NCBI RefSeq assembly: GCF_047511655.1
Contig: NC_133392.1
Coordinates: 96,713,042-96,777,041, forward strand
Reading direction: 5' to 3'
From: Castor canadensis
Lineage: Eukaryota; Chordata; Mammalia; Rodentia; Castoridae
DNA: 64,000 nt
The notes below the pieces were generated by a model. That model was given only the letters and a program-made list of their open reading frames with translations, had not been told where the DNA came from and did not search any database. Of the stretch, positions 1 through 11,105 are shown in pieces. Within the stretch, counting starts at the first letter, position 1; every line of letters starts with the position of its first letter. Both the position numbers and the translations under genes were made by a program.

Positions 1-7
1 GCAAAAG

Positions 8-908
8 GTGCCAAAAACATATGATGGAGAAAAGATGGCCTCTTCAAAAAATGTTGCTGGGAAAACTAAATTATTTGCATGCAGACAACTGACACTGGAT
101 CCCTGTTTGTCACCCTCTATAAATATCAACTCAAAGTGGATTAAAAACCTTAATATAAGACCCGAAACCTTGAAGCTTGTACAGGAAAGAGCGGTGGATT
201 CATTGGAAGCAATAAGCATAGGCAAGGACTTCCTTAGGAAAACTCAAGGGGTTCAGCAACTAAGAGAAAGGATCAACAAATGGGACTACATGAAATTAAA
301 AAGCTTCCATGCAATGAAAGAAATGGTCTCTAAGTTGAAGAGACAACCCACAAAATGGTAGAAAATCTTTGCCTGGTATACATCAGACAAGGGACTGAAA
401 ATCAGAATATACAGGGAGCTCAAACAACTAAACTCCCAAAAAATCAATGACCCAATGAAGAAAAGGGCAAATGAACTGAACAGTTTTTTTTTCAAAAGAA
501 GAAGTCCAAGTGGCTAAAAATCTCATGAAAAAATGTTCACCATACCTGACCATGAAGGAAATACAAATCAAAACCACATTAAGATTCCACCTTACTCCTG
601 TGAAAGTAGCTACCATCAAGAACACAAAGAGCAACAAATGGTTGGCAAGGATTCCCACCTCATACACTGCTATTGGGAATATAAGTTAGTATAATCACTT
701 TGGGAATCAGTATGGAGGCTCTTTAAAAAACTAAAAGTAGATCTGTCACACAGTCCAGCAATACAACTTCTAGGGATATACCCAAATGAATGTGAATCAG
801 CTTACAACAAAGCCACCTGCACACCCATGTTTATTGCAGCACTATTCATAATAGCTAACCTATGGAAATAGCCAAGATGCTCCACTACTGATGAATGGAT
901 TAAGAAAA
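8..908 (+). pseudogene. L1 ORF2 C-terminal remnant
   Basis: This is the C-terminal part of the L1 ORF2 protein, which in intact elements carries endonuclease, reverse transcriptase and a cysteine-rich C-terminal domain. Only the region after the RT is present. The frame is open for 117 residues (8-361) and then meets a TAG where related copies have a Trp-Glu-Lys run. Further stops and indels follow, and the LTR at 909 cuts the frame. It is a dead fragment with no sign of host use. Confidence 0.85.
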
Positions 909-1299
909 TGTGAAGAGCAGGGAAGAGGATCAGAAGAAAACAGATTAGGCTCGAGTCCTGATAAAGTAACAGGGCAGGGGGGAAGGGATGGCATAGCAGA
1001 AAGATAAAACCTAAAGAATTCAAAGGAAAAGAAGGTCACATAGCACTAGGGGTAAAAGGGCACTAGGACTAGGCTGAAGTAGCCCATAGAATTGCATGTA
1101 ACCATATATAGGTTAAACCTTGTTTTTTCATTTTATTGCCTCTGTAACCTGCTTGCAAGAGTATATAAGGTGAGACTCCTATGTTCTCAGGGATCAGCCT
1201 TTGGACATGAGTCTTCTGAGTCTGTGTTGGCACAATAAACATCACTTCTTGCTAAACTGCCTCAGAATCCCATATTTCAGCTAGCAGCCTCTGGCAACA
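909..1299 (+). mobile_element. Solo LTR of an endogenous retrovirus inserted in L1 ORF2
   Basis: A 391-bp block without L1 similarity starts TGTGAAGAG and ends GGCAACA, giving the TGT...ACA termini of an LTR. It holds a TATA box (GTATATAAGG at 1161) and a polyadenylation signal (AATAAA, 1234-1239), in the order expected for U3-R-U5. L1 ORF2 sequence lies on both sides. No internal retroviral genes are present, so it is a solo LTR. I find no clean target duplication: a few L1 bases appear lost at the insertion point. The class (ERV1 or ERV2-like) is not settled. Confidence 0.7.
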
Positions 1300-2074
1300 A
1301 TACAGTGGAATTTTACTCAACCACAAAGAAGAATGAAATTTTGTGATTCACAGTAAATGGATGGAACTGGAGAACATCATCTAAAATGATGTTATCCAGA
1401 TTCAGAAGGCCAAAAGCCACATGTTTTCTTTCATATAGACCTAATATAAATGCAGCAATATTATGAAACACTGGTCACACTAAGGGGAGGTCATGCATGG
1501 AAGGGATAGGGTAAGAGAAGAAAACTGAGAACTTTAATATTGTTGGCATATGCTCCATACAAGAATGAATATACAAATCTTAAACCAGCTGAAACCACTA
1601 TGAAAGGTGAATTTTAAAGTAGGATGAAGAAAATTAGAAGAGTTAAACCAATTGGGTTTATAATACATACATACATGAAATACCACAAGGAAACTCCCCG
1701 TGTAGCTACCTTTATCTCAAACAAGCTAAAATGTAATGTTTTTCTTTTTATATTTTCTCTTTGTTCTTCTACAAAATCGGAGAACAGGATGGCAAAATAG
1801 GTCCTGCCCAGGGGAGTGGATTGGCACCAGTGAGAAGAGGGAGTTGACAGGGTAAGAGGGTAGGAGGGCAAAAAAAGTGTACACATGTATGGAAATGCAA
1901 AAATGATACCTGCTGAAAGTATCCTAGGAATTTGGGGAGATGGGGATAAAGGAAAACTAAAGTATGAAATATTTGAAACATTGTAAGAACCAAGCATGCT
2001 ATATTGATACATTGTAAGAATCTGTGTAAATGACTCAATATACCTCCACCCACCACAACAGTAAAGGAAAAAAA

Positions 2075-4117
2075 TAGATAATCCTCACATAAAATTAACA
2101 AAGAATCTTCAGAATTAAACTGCAACATAGATCAAAAAGACTTAACAGAGATCTACAAAATATTCTATCCAACAAACACAGCATACACATCTTTTGTCAG
2201 ATCATAATGCAATAAAATTAGAAATCAACAGAAAAAAATACAAATTACATACAAATACAGTATATATATATGAACACATGGAAATTGAACAATATGCTTT
2301 TGGATATTGATGGGTCATTTAGAAAATTAGGGAGAAAATTACAAACTTCCTAGAATCAAATGAAAATTAAAATATCCATTACCAGAATCTGACTAATACA
2401 TAAAAATTAGTGCCAAGAGCTAAGATTACAGCTGTAAGTGACTAATTTAAAAACATCAGGGATGTCTCTAATAAATAACCTAATAATGCACCTTGAGTTC
2501 TTAGAAAGATGTAAACAAGCCAAACCCCAAATTAATATAAAGAAAGATGTAATAGATCACAGATGAAATTAATGAAATGAACAAAGGCAACTCAAAGGAT
2601 CAATGAAATGAAAAATCAATGAAACAGAATTGGTTTTTTGAAAAGATAAACCTGTAGCCAAACTAACCAAATGAAAGAGATAATAGACATGAAAGAACAA
2701 AATTTGAGATGAAGAGGGGTATTACAATAGATAATGCTAAAAATCAGAGGATCGTTATGGAATGTTTTAAAAGCTATACTACAATAAACTGGAAAACCTA
2801 GAAGAAATATGTAAATTTCTAGACACAGATGATCTAACAAATTTGAGGCAAGAGGATATAAAAAACTAAACAGATCTATAACAAACAATGATGTAGAAGC
2901 AATAGTAGTCTCCAACAAAGAAAACCATGGGACTGGATAGATTCACTGCTAAACTCTGATATGTCTTTAAAGCAAAGCTAACACCAAAGCTCCTCAAACA
3001 ATTCCATAATATTTAAAGGGAAAAAAGGCTTCCAAACTCATTCTATAAAGCCACAATTTCCCTGATGCTAAAACTGGATAGGGAAACAACAAAAAAGAAA
3101 AGTGTAGACCAATTTCCTAATGAATGCAGATGGAAAATATTTCATTAAAAATCATTGCAAAATGAACTCAACAACACATTCAAAGACCCTAACCCATTAT
3201 CAAGTTGATGTCACACAAGGCATGTAAGGATGGGTCAACATACACAAATCAATACACATAATATAGCATGTAATTAGAATCAAAGACAAAAATCACATGA
3301 TCACCTTGATAGATGCAGAAAAGATCTTTGACAAAATTGAATATCCTCTCAAGATAATATGCCTGAAGATCCTAGGAATAGAAAGATCACAAGTACACAT
3401 AATAAAGGTTTTATATGGCAAATCAATAGCTAACATTATATGACTGGAAAATAGCTGAAAGTATCTCCTCTGAAATCAGGAAAAAGAAAAGGGTATCCAT
3501 TCTCTCCACACATATTCAGTATAGTACTTGAAATCCAGAGAAATAAGTAATAAGAAAAAAATTAATGGCTACAGATAGGAAAGGAAAAAACATCAAATCA
3601 AACTATTATTATTTGAGAATATGATACCACATTTAAAAGACCCATAAGACTCTATGAGAGAACACTCAGATCTGATAAATGATTTAAACAAAATAGAAGG
3701 ATACAAAATTAAAACTCAACACCTTGTTTGTATACCAATAACAAACTTGCTGATTGAGAAGTCAGGAAAACAAACTGGGCATGATGGCTCAAATATATAA
3801 TGCCAGTATGTGGGAGGCTGAGTTTGGAAAAAAGGACCATGGTTCCAGGCCAACATGGGAAAAAAGTTCATAAGAACCCATCTCAACCAACAAAGATAAG
3901 CATGGTGGCATGCACCTGTCATCTCAGTTATGGCAAGAAGCATAAATAGGAGGATCCCAGTCCAAGATAGCTTAGTCAAAAAGTGAGATCCTATCTTAAA
4001 AATAAGCAGAAAATAAAAAGGAATGGAAGCATGCCTTCTAGCAAGCATGAGGCTCAAACCCAGTACTAAAAAATAAAAAGATCATGAAAACAATTCCTTT
4101 CACAATAGCCTCAAAAG
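2075..4117 (+). mobile_element. Older LINE-1, ORF2 endonuclease to RT region (interrupted host element)
   Basis: The sequence follows L1 ORF2 on the + strand. The end of the endonuclease domain is at 2130-2230 (ACAAAATATTCTATCCAACA at 2155). RT follows, with TTTTGAAAAGATAAAC near 2635, the CCATGGGACTGGATAGATTC stretch near 2924 and TTGATAGATGCAGAAAAGAT near 3306. All frames carry many stops, and the RT YADD region near 3610 is unrecognisable. It is broken by a SINE at 3774-4081 and by a nested L1 at 4128, and resumes at 7655. Confidence 0.88.
3774..4081 (+). mobile_element. Composite SINE: two B1-like modules plus ID-like module
   Basis: Two 7SL-derived modules run head to tail (about 3774-3890 and 3896-4015). 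Each has a GGCATGATGG- or GCATGGTGG-like start, a GTGGGAGGCTGAG-type core in the first, and an ATCTCAA- or TATCTTAA-type end. A short tRNA-derived module with TAGCAAGCATGAGGCTCAAA follows, then an A-rich tail. It sits in L1 ORF2 between 12-bp duplications with one mismatch: TCAGGAAAACAA (3762-3773) and TCATGAAAACAA (4082-4093). Confidence 0.85.
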
Positions 4118-4127
4118 ATAAAACTTG
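4118..4127 (+). repeat. Target-site duplication of the nested L1 (left copy; right copy 7645-7654)
   Basis: ATAAAACTTG occurs at 4118-4127 directly before the L1 5' end and again at 7645-7654 directly after its A-rich tail. The host L1 continues across the pair, as expected of a target-primed insertion. Confidence 0.85.
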
Positions 4128-6059
4128 GAGAGATCCAACATGGCAGTTAGGGTACAGAATCAGAATTCCTGAGCTCTGTGATTCCAGAAACCAACTTGAG
4201 ACATAGAAGCTACACTTGGGTAATTCTGATTGCTTCTAGCCAAGATAATAACTGCCATCACATTAGGTGCACATAAAATTCAAGGACTGACACTTAAAAC
4301 AGCTTTTAATTGCACCTAACATCTGAGAAAATCCTGGCACAGCACAGCCAGCAGGGCGTGTCTGTTCTGGGAAAATGTCCGTTGACTGTCTCTCTCTCTT
4401 TCTTTTTTTTTTCCTTTCAATAAGCAGAAGACTGAGTATCAATTAGAATAGATCTCTGTGACATCCTGGACCCCAACCTGTGGGAAGCCTCCCTACACCC
4501 CACTGCACTGAGAAAAGCGGTACACCATTTCTACCTGCTAGCTGTTTCCAAAGCTGCTTGCATAATAAACAGGTGAGCAACACCCACTATGTGCAACTCC
4601 CTTATTCAACCCCAGGGAACATAATCAGTGCAGCCCCTGGGCAGATTGAATCTCCCCCCAACAAAACTAAGAAGTGAATTGTAATCTAACACTGACAGTG
4701 GGAATGGGGTGGAACACTGAACCTGACCCAAAGAACGGGAATTGGGCTAGGAGCCAAACTCTCAGTGAACAAAGGTACAGAAAGTAACAAAGGCTGAGAG
4801 CAGGGTCCAACAAGCACACCTCCCAAAGATGAGCCAGTGCTGGGTCCCTGAGCTGGTGTCCTGGGACTGAGGGCAGTACTCAAAACTGAATTGCCCCACC
4901 TTGCTGGGGGAGGAGTCAACCAGACAGAGTTGCAGCTGTAGGGCAACACAGCTCCTGTTTGGCAAAAACAATAACAGATCTGACCACCTTGCACAACCTG
5001 GCAGAGTTACCTCAGGCCCCAATTGCAACCTGTACTGTGGACAGAAGGAACCAAATACTACTCACAAGCCAGTCACCTGGTGAGACCACATCAGAGCTGT
5101 CACTTGTAACACCAAAGAACATGGGGGAAAAAAAGCCCTCCAGCAGTCTCTACTCCGAGATGTCTAACAAGAGGATTAGAACTTTCTCCACAAAGCCCAG
5201 AATACCAAGTGCCAATATGAGGATTGGATGCCAAAGGAATAACTCCAGAACTTTTACCAAGCAAACTGAACTTTCTGTTGTTGCTATACCTGCTGTTTTT
5301 TTTTCTTTTTGTATTATGAACTTTACCATCACTATTTTCCTATCCTTATTCTTACCCACTTCACTTCCCCACTTTTCTTGTGCTACAATCCATTGTTCTA
5401 CCTCCCAACTACTCTTTCTGACCCTTTTCATCTGCTCTTCCCCTGTTTTTGGCTCCCCCTCCTATCCTTCCCCAACCTGTCTCCACACTACCCTTCCCTC
5501 TTACACACTCGCCACCAGCTGACTGGCCTACTGTACCAACTTTAGACAACCCCAGGCCCCCAGCAATCCCTGACACAAGCACCCTCCACTACAACAGTGG
5601 AAAAACACCCTAACACACATAAGGTCCACAAAACCCAGCAGCCCCCCGCGTCTTCCCCAATCCATCCCCTTCCTCCTCCACTTTTATTGCTACCTTTACC
5701 AATTACCCAAGTTTCTATCTTTACCCTAATAACCATTAGCCTCTCCAATTCCCACTGTTTACAGATATTATCACCAAGGGGTTTTCTATATAATATGTAA
5801 ACAACTGGCCTGGCATTGAACCTGTGAATTTGTTTTTGCTAATTTATACCTCTAGGCCAGGAACAGAAAGAGCACATCAAGGTAGCTAAAAACCAATTCA
5901 GTTACAACCAAAAATTAAATCAAAGGAAAGAAAATATGCAATTAAAACCACTAACTAGCCTATCAAGAACATAGTTGCACAGCACCAAGTGCAGCAATGT
6001 GGAGAAGAAGAATGGATGGAAACTACACTTCTCAAAAAATGTAATTCAATAGAATTAGG

Positions 6060-6329
6060 TAGGAAATGAAAAGAATGGTTACCTAGTTCCTGACCCCAAC
6101 AAAACAATGATAAATGTCACTAATGAGCCCACAAAAAAAAAAGAAAGAAAGAAATCCCACAAAGAGGAAATCATGGAAGAAATCACTGAGAAATTAATGG
6201 AAAGATACTGGGCACAATTAACCAGAAGGTACAAGGTGCACTCAAGAAATTTCAAGACACCAAGAATACAAGAAGACACAGATACAAATAAATGAACTCA
6301 AAGAGGACTTCAACAAACACCAAAGTGAA
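6060..6329 (+). pseudogene. L1 ORF1 N-terminal (coiled-coil) remnant
   Basis: It aligns by eye with the ORF1 start of the L1 at 19422: a GGAAATGAA start context, a Pro-Asn-Lys stretch, then a charged heptad-like segment (KSHKEEIMEEITEKLMER). ORF1 encodes an RNA-binding chaperone that trimerises through this coiled coil. Only the N-terminal third is left. The RNA-binding and C-terminal domains are missing because the sequence jumps straight to ORF2 at 6330. Stops and a frameshift are present. Confidence 0.75.
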
Positions 6330-7062
6330 GCAGATGACATGATCTTATACCTCAAAGACCCAAAAAATGCCACACCAAAACTCTTAGACACTATAAACAG
6401 CTTCAGCAATGTAGCAGGATATAAAATCAACTTACAAAAATCAGTAGCCTTTCCATATACCAACAATGAACAAATTGGGAATGAATATAGGAAAACAATT
6501 CCATTTACAATAGCCTCAAAAAAATCAAGTACCTAGGAATAAACTTAAAAAAGGATGTAAATGACCTCTATAAGAAGAACTACAAACTATTGAAGAAAGA
6601 GATTGAGGAAGACTACAGAAGGTGGAGAGATCTCCCATGCTCATGGACTGGCAGAATCAACATAGTAAAAATGGCTATACTACCAATGGCAATCTAGATG
6701 TTCAATGTAATTCCCATCAAAATCCTAATGACATTCATCACAGAGATGGTACTGGCACAAAAATGAATATGAAGACCGGTGGAACAGAATAGAGGACCTG
6801 GGATATGAATCCACACAGCTATGCCCACCTTATTTTTGACAAAGGTGCTTAAAACATACAATGGAGATGACAGTCTCTTAAACAAATGTTGCTGGGAAAA
6901 GTAGTTATCTGCCTACAGAAAACTGAAACTGGATCCATGCCTGTCTCCTTGTACTAGTATCAACTCAAAATGGATTAAGGACCTTAATATCTGACCCAAA
7001 ACCTTTAGGTTACTGCAGGTAGAGCAGGGAATACACTGGAAGGAATAGGTATAGACAAGGAC
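6330..7062 (+). pseudogene. L1 ORF2 RT palm/thumb remnant
   Basis: The fragment begins within the RT catalytic motif: ADD followed by MILYLKDPKNA is readable in frame from 6330. The frame is open to 6536, followed by a frameshift. The thumb region (GCTATACTACCAATGGCAAT at 6673) and the segment leading to the C-terminal domain follow. The endonuclease and N-terminal RT motifs are missing, so it cannot code for an active enzyme. Confidence 0.8.
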
Positions 7063-7654
7063 AGCCACAAAGAAGAATGAAATTTTGTCATTCACAAGTA
7101 AATGGAATGAACTGGAGAACATCGTCTTAAGCAAAGTTAGTCAGGCTCAGAAAGCTAAATATTACATGTTCTCCCTCATATGTGTATTATAGACCTAAAA
7201 CAAATGCAGAAATATTATTGGACATGGGTCACACTCTAAGAGGAGACTGCACACAGAAGAAATAGGGAAAGGGAAGGAAACCCAAAACTTGAATGTGGTT
7301 GATGTTCTCACTGTATAGAAGTGAATATAATAATCTTAAACTGGCAGAGACCACTATGGTAAGGGGACTAGGAAGTAGTGAAGTGATCTGGTAGAGATGA
7401 ACCAATATGGGTTGTAATACACATATGCATGGTAACAACACTAGGACTCTCTCTGTACAGCCAACTTTATTTCACACAAGAAAAACTCTATGTTTTTCTT
7501 ATTATCTCCTTTGTTTCCTCTTCAACAAAATCTGAGAACAAGAGGGCAGAACAGGTTTTGCTCAGAATTGGGGAGAGGTAAGTGGCCCAAATAATGTATA
7601 CACATGTGAGTAAATATAAAAATGCTAAAAAAAATTTTAAAAAAATAAAACTTG

Positions 7655-8065
7655 ATCAAGATGTTAAAGCCCTCTACAATGAAAGTGATAAAGCACCGAA
7701 GAAAGAAACTGAAGAAGACTCTAGAACATAAAAAGACCTTTCAAGTTCATGAATTGGCATAATTAATAGTAACATGGCCATATTACCAAAAGCAATCTAC
7801 ATATTCAATACAATTACCATCAAAATTCTAATGACATTTATCACAGAAATAGAACAGCAATACTATGGTATTCACATGGAAACACAAAAGCCCCCAAATA
7901 GCTAAAGCAATCCTGAACAAAAAGATCAATGCTGGAGGTATCACAATACCTGACTCCAAACTATACTACCAAGCCATAGGAAAAAAACCATCATGGTAGT
8001 GGTGTAAAGACAGACACACAGACCAATGTAGTAGAATAGAAAACCCAGAAACAAGCCCAGGTGGC
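7655..8065 (+). mobile_element. Continuation of the older LINE-1 ORF2 after the nested insertion
   Basis: The L1 sequence broken at 4117 resumes here with the RT thumb region (ATGGCCATATTACCAAAAGC near 7774, CTGGAGGTATCACAATACCT near 7932). Recognisable L1 stops around 8065, well before the normal 3' end, so the copy is 3'-truncated or later deleted. Confidence 0.8.
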
Positions 8066-9378
8066 TTGCTCAAATTCCCAAATCTTTGATTATCAGTAAG
8101 ACTTAGAAACAGAATCTATGAAAGTCTGAGATAAGAAATTTTTTAATTATCTGTTAAATTTAGAAAATATACATATATTGCTTAATCTTAAATTATGTTA
8201 TATATTATATTATATTAACCAGAAGAGGTTAAAATAGCCTCTTGACTTCCTTTACATCTATCCCCACAGGAAGTAAACATCAGAATCAGTGTTGTCTCTG
8301 AGATGAACAAGATTATAAATATTCAATAAATATTACATTCTACATGTTAGATACTTATTTATATCCTTTAAGATATGATTATCTATATAACACATTTGAA
8401 TGCATGACTATTATTCTTTAGCTATTCATGTAAAGTGTTAATCTTCAGAGTGAACCAAATGAACTTCCTAAATGCTTTTCTTTATCAACACAGCCAACTC
8501 CAGCTTGTTTTCCAATTTCACAGTAATGAAACAGCTGACCTGGCAGCAAGACATGGGCTAGAGCTACAAGGTTAGTGAGACCCAAAGACTTTTTAATGAG
8601 TACTAAAATGCTGCTTTTGCATCTCAGAATGGTTTATACGTGCTCTTCATCAAGTCCCAGGAGTACATCTGTGACCAATTCAGTTATTTTCTTTTTTATC
8701 CACAATCTGAAATAATTTAATAAACTGTATGCTATTTTTCAATATGCAACCAGCCTTTGGTTAAAAGCTTACCTTACACCTTTATGTTAACCAGCATTAT
8801 GAAATTTCTTATGTATCTTTAAAAAGAATCATAACAAGTATTAAACAAGTACATAGTAATCATGGACAATGCAAACCAAACAGAAACATCTTTTGTTGTC
8901 TAGACACTTCTTTTCTGCATATCCAGTATAACATTGTTTGTTTGATCTTTTAGAAATACTTATTTACATTATATCCTCAAAATAGTCATTATGTCATATT
9001 GGCATGTTATTTACCAACATGCTATTTCCAGATCCTGAAAACAAAGTAAAATGAGAAGACATTGGATGTAGCCAACTCTTACTATATTACAATGCTTCCA
9101 GACAGAAAACTAGACAGAATACCTTAAAACACAAGTATTCCAAATAGTTTATAGAGCTATCCCAGTTTCAGCAAAAAGAGTAAGTATCCACCTTCAAATG
9201 TACCCATACTTATGTTCCTAAACATCTTTGGCAATTAATTAAACATAGTCTTGGAAGGGTATTTTAGTTATCAGAGCATGTAGGCAATATAAAAAGTTAT
9301 ACAATGCACTTTGTATGTGGGCATCAGTTATCCCTTACAACATAATCAATTGCCCCAAAATTTAGTGGCTAAAATTTT
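8066..9378. other. Non-coding stretch, no gene or clear repeat
   Basis: AT-rich DNA without a coding frame of note and without a repeat I can name. Confidence 0.5.
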
Positions 9379-9995
9379 CAGTCTATTCTCATTATTTACA
9401 ATAGTTATGTTCAATAACTGTTCACAAATACTGATTAGTGAAGACTGAACAATTGCTCCTAGGTGATAATGGTTTAGGTCCCTGCAAGCACCTACTACAA
9501 TATTTTCATCAAAATATCAATACATAAATTCGTATTACATTTGTATCCTTATAAACACTCCTTACTTAATATATAATGTTGATCAATTAACATTGAATTC
9601 ACAGACGATTCATGAATTAATGAAACTTATCTGATACATGTATTTTCTCTTGTGCTTAGGAACACTCGACACCACATTAGTACTCTATTGGAGAACATTA
9701 TAATCAGTGAAATTGCCACAAAATAAAACAAGAAGATACAGAAAATCTGGCACTACATAGAGCACAAAACTGGCACTTGTTTACAGTATGACAGCGGGCA
9801 CAAGATGGGAGAGCATCACCTTGCTTGACTTCAGCTAGGAACACGCAGTGTCTAGCCACATGTTTGACTGCTCTGTGCATGTCTGTGGATGACTGCATAT
9901 ATGTTATGAGTATTGATTTTGAAATTACAAATATGTCTTATAGTTGTAAAGGCTAACTTGAAAATGCAGAATCCCTGAATGATGTGGATCAAGTA
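9379..9995 (+). mobile_element. Old non-autonomous DNA transposon relic (mariner-like, family not settled)
   Basis: The left edge (CAGTCTATTCTCATTATTTA) resembles the reverse complement of the right edge near 9965-9995 (GAATCCCTGAATGATGTGGA), as expected of diverged terminal inverted repeats. Inside, CAATTGCTCCTAGGTGATAA and TTAATATATAATGTTGATCA match an old mammalian interspersed repeat I recall, with the ends about 620 bp apart. No transposase frame is present. Confidence 0.5.
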
Positions 9996-10049
9996 TACAC
10001 AGTCTTTGAGGGGCAGAAGTCTGGGAGTGATTTAGTTACCTTTTACTCA

Positions 10050-10300
10050 TTCTTCTGAACTGAGTTGAAAGCTTCCTCCAAGAAGCTTTCCCTAATTAAG
10101 ACTGAGCTAGGTAATCTTGTGTCTACTTTTATCAAATCACTTATTAGACTGTCACATAATACAGTATTTTCAATCTTCAGTTGTAAGATCCTTCAGGGCC
10201 AGAACTGTCTTATTCAGCAGGGGTTCCAGCACCTTGCACAAGGGTACTTTAAAAGGAGTTCTTGATAATTCTTCAATGGCTCAATAAATTAATCTAGGTT
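10050..10300 (+). mobile_element. L2 LINE 3' end
   Basis: It has the typical order of the L2 3' end: CTTCCTCCAAGAAGCTTTCC, then GATCCTTCAGGGCCAGAACT, then CCAGCACCTTGCACAAGG, ending in GGCTCAATAAATTAA. Confidence 0.75.
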
Positions 10301-10764
10301 TAAGAAATATTGCTGATAATGTCCCAACATGGGAATATCAAAGTAATTTTCAATTGCAAAGAAACATTTTATGCTTTTTATATTTATCAATGAGGTTAAT
10401 ACTTATTATGCTTCTTCAGGTATTATCTTTGTATCAAGGAATTTAGATATACTATATATGTGTTAATGGGTAAAGATAGGTAGAAAGGAAAACAGTTGAT
10501 AAGATAGCAAAGGATCATTGTTAACTTAAATTTAAAGCTGCTGAAATTTTGAGCTGCTGAAAAATTAACAGCAAGAAGAAACAGAGGAAAATATTAGATA
10601 TATTCCAGACACTAAAATGATTATGTGGGAACATTTTGAACAACTTTATGCTAACAAATATGACAACATGGATGAGATGGAGAATTTTTTTCTGACATGC
10701 ACACACACACAAAATACGTTTTTAAAGGAGTCATAACTTCTCAAAAAAAAATATCTTTTTTTCC
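10301..10764. other. Non-coding stretch with a short CA run
   Basis: No gene is seen. A short (CA)n run lies near 10698-10711. Confidence 0.5.
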
Positions 10765-11105
10765 CCTACAAAGAACCCTAAGTCCAGACAACTTCATTGT
10801 AAAATTCTACCAAATATTTAAGGACAAAATAATGGCTGCCATACATGAACTTTTCAGAACTATTAGTAAAGGGAACACTTCCTAATACATTCAATAAGAA
10901 CAGAATAAACCTTAAATCAAATCTTCAAGAAAAATGTTATAAGAAAAATTATAAGCCAGTCTATCTTATAATACAGATATAAATATCCACAACAGATTAT
11001 CACTTAAACCAGTCAAATACTACATAAGAATAATATATAACAAATGTAAGATACCATAACTAAATGTATTTTATCCCAAATAGTTAAGTTGTTTCATCAT
11101 TCAAA
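10765..11105 (+). mobile_element. Old LINE-1 ORF2 RT fragment
   Basis: AACCCTAAGTCCAGACAACT, TTCTACCAAATATTTAAGG and GGGAACACTTCCTAATACAT follow the RT finger region of L1 ORF2 in order on the + strand. It is strongly diverged, with stops in all frames. Confidence 0.75.

Larger units (their letters stand above)
1..2070 (+). mobile_element. LINE-1 3' half (ORF2 C-terminus and 3' UTR), split by a solo LTR
   Basis: The + strand reads as the last part of L1 ORF2 to about 1450, then a 3' UTR ending in an A-rich tail near 2070. Landmarks are the CTGCTATTGGGAATATAAG stretch near 668 and the TTTATTGCAGCACTATTCA stretch near 830, both diagnostic of the ORF2 C-terminal domain. An LTR (909-1299) interrupts ORF2, and L1 sequence resumes directly after it. 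The left end lies outside the window. The 3' UTR matches those at 27056-27350 and 42411-42710, so all three belong to one older subfamily. Confidence 0.9.
4128..7644 (+). mobile_element. LINE-1 with 5' UTR, internally deleted, nested in an older L1
   Basis: It starts GAGAGATCCAACATGGCAG, matching the 5' end of the L1 at 18447 (GATCCAAGACGGCAAC). It then has a 5' UTR of about 1.9 kb, including a long pyrimidine-rich part (5285-5780), an ORF1 fragment, ORF2 RT and C-terminal fragments, a 3' UTR and an A-rich tail. Two internal deletions are clear. One joins ORF1 to the RT catalytic region at 6329/6330. The other joins the post-RT region to the extreme C-terminus near 7062. The total is about 3.5 kb, against 6-7 kb for a full L1. 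A 10-bp target duplication flanks it. Confidence 0.88.

Noticed and set aside
1161..1170. TATA box as a host gene promoter
   Set aside because: It belongs to the LTR. No exon or CpG-rich promoter follows.
4959..5522. 187-codon plus-strand frame
   Set aside because: Lies wholly in the L1 5' UTR and is kept open by the pyrimidine-rich tract. No counterpart in the other L1 5' end.
5285..5780. Possible nuclear copy of mitochondrial DNA, because of the C/T-rich strand bias
   Set aside because: No mitochondrial gene reads through. The position within an L1 with proper ends explains it.
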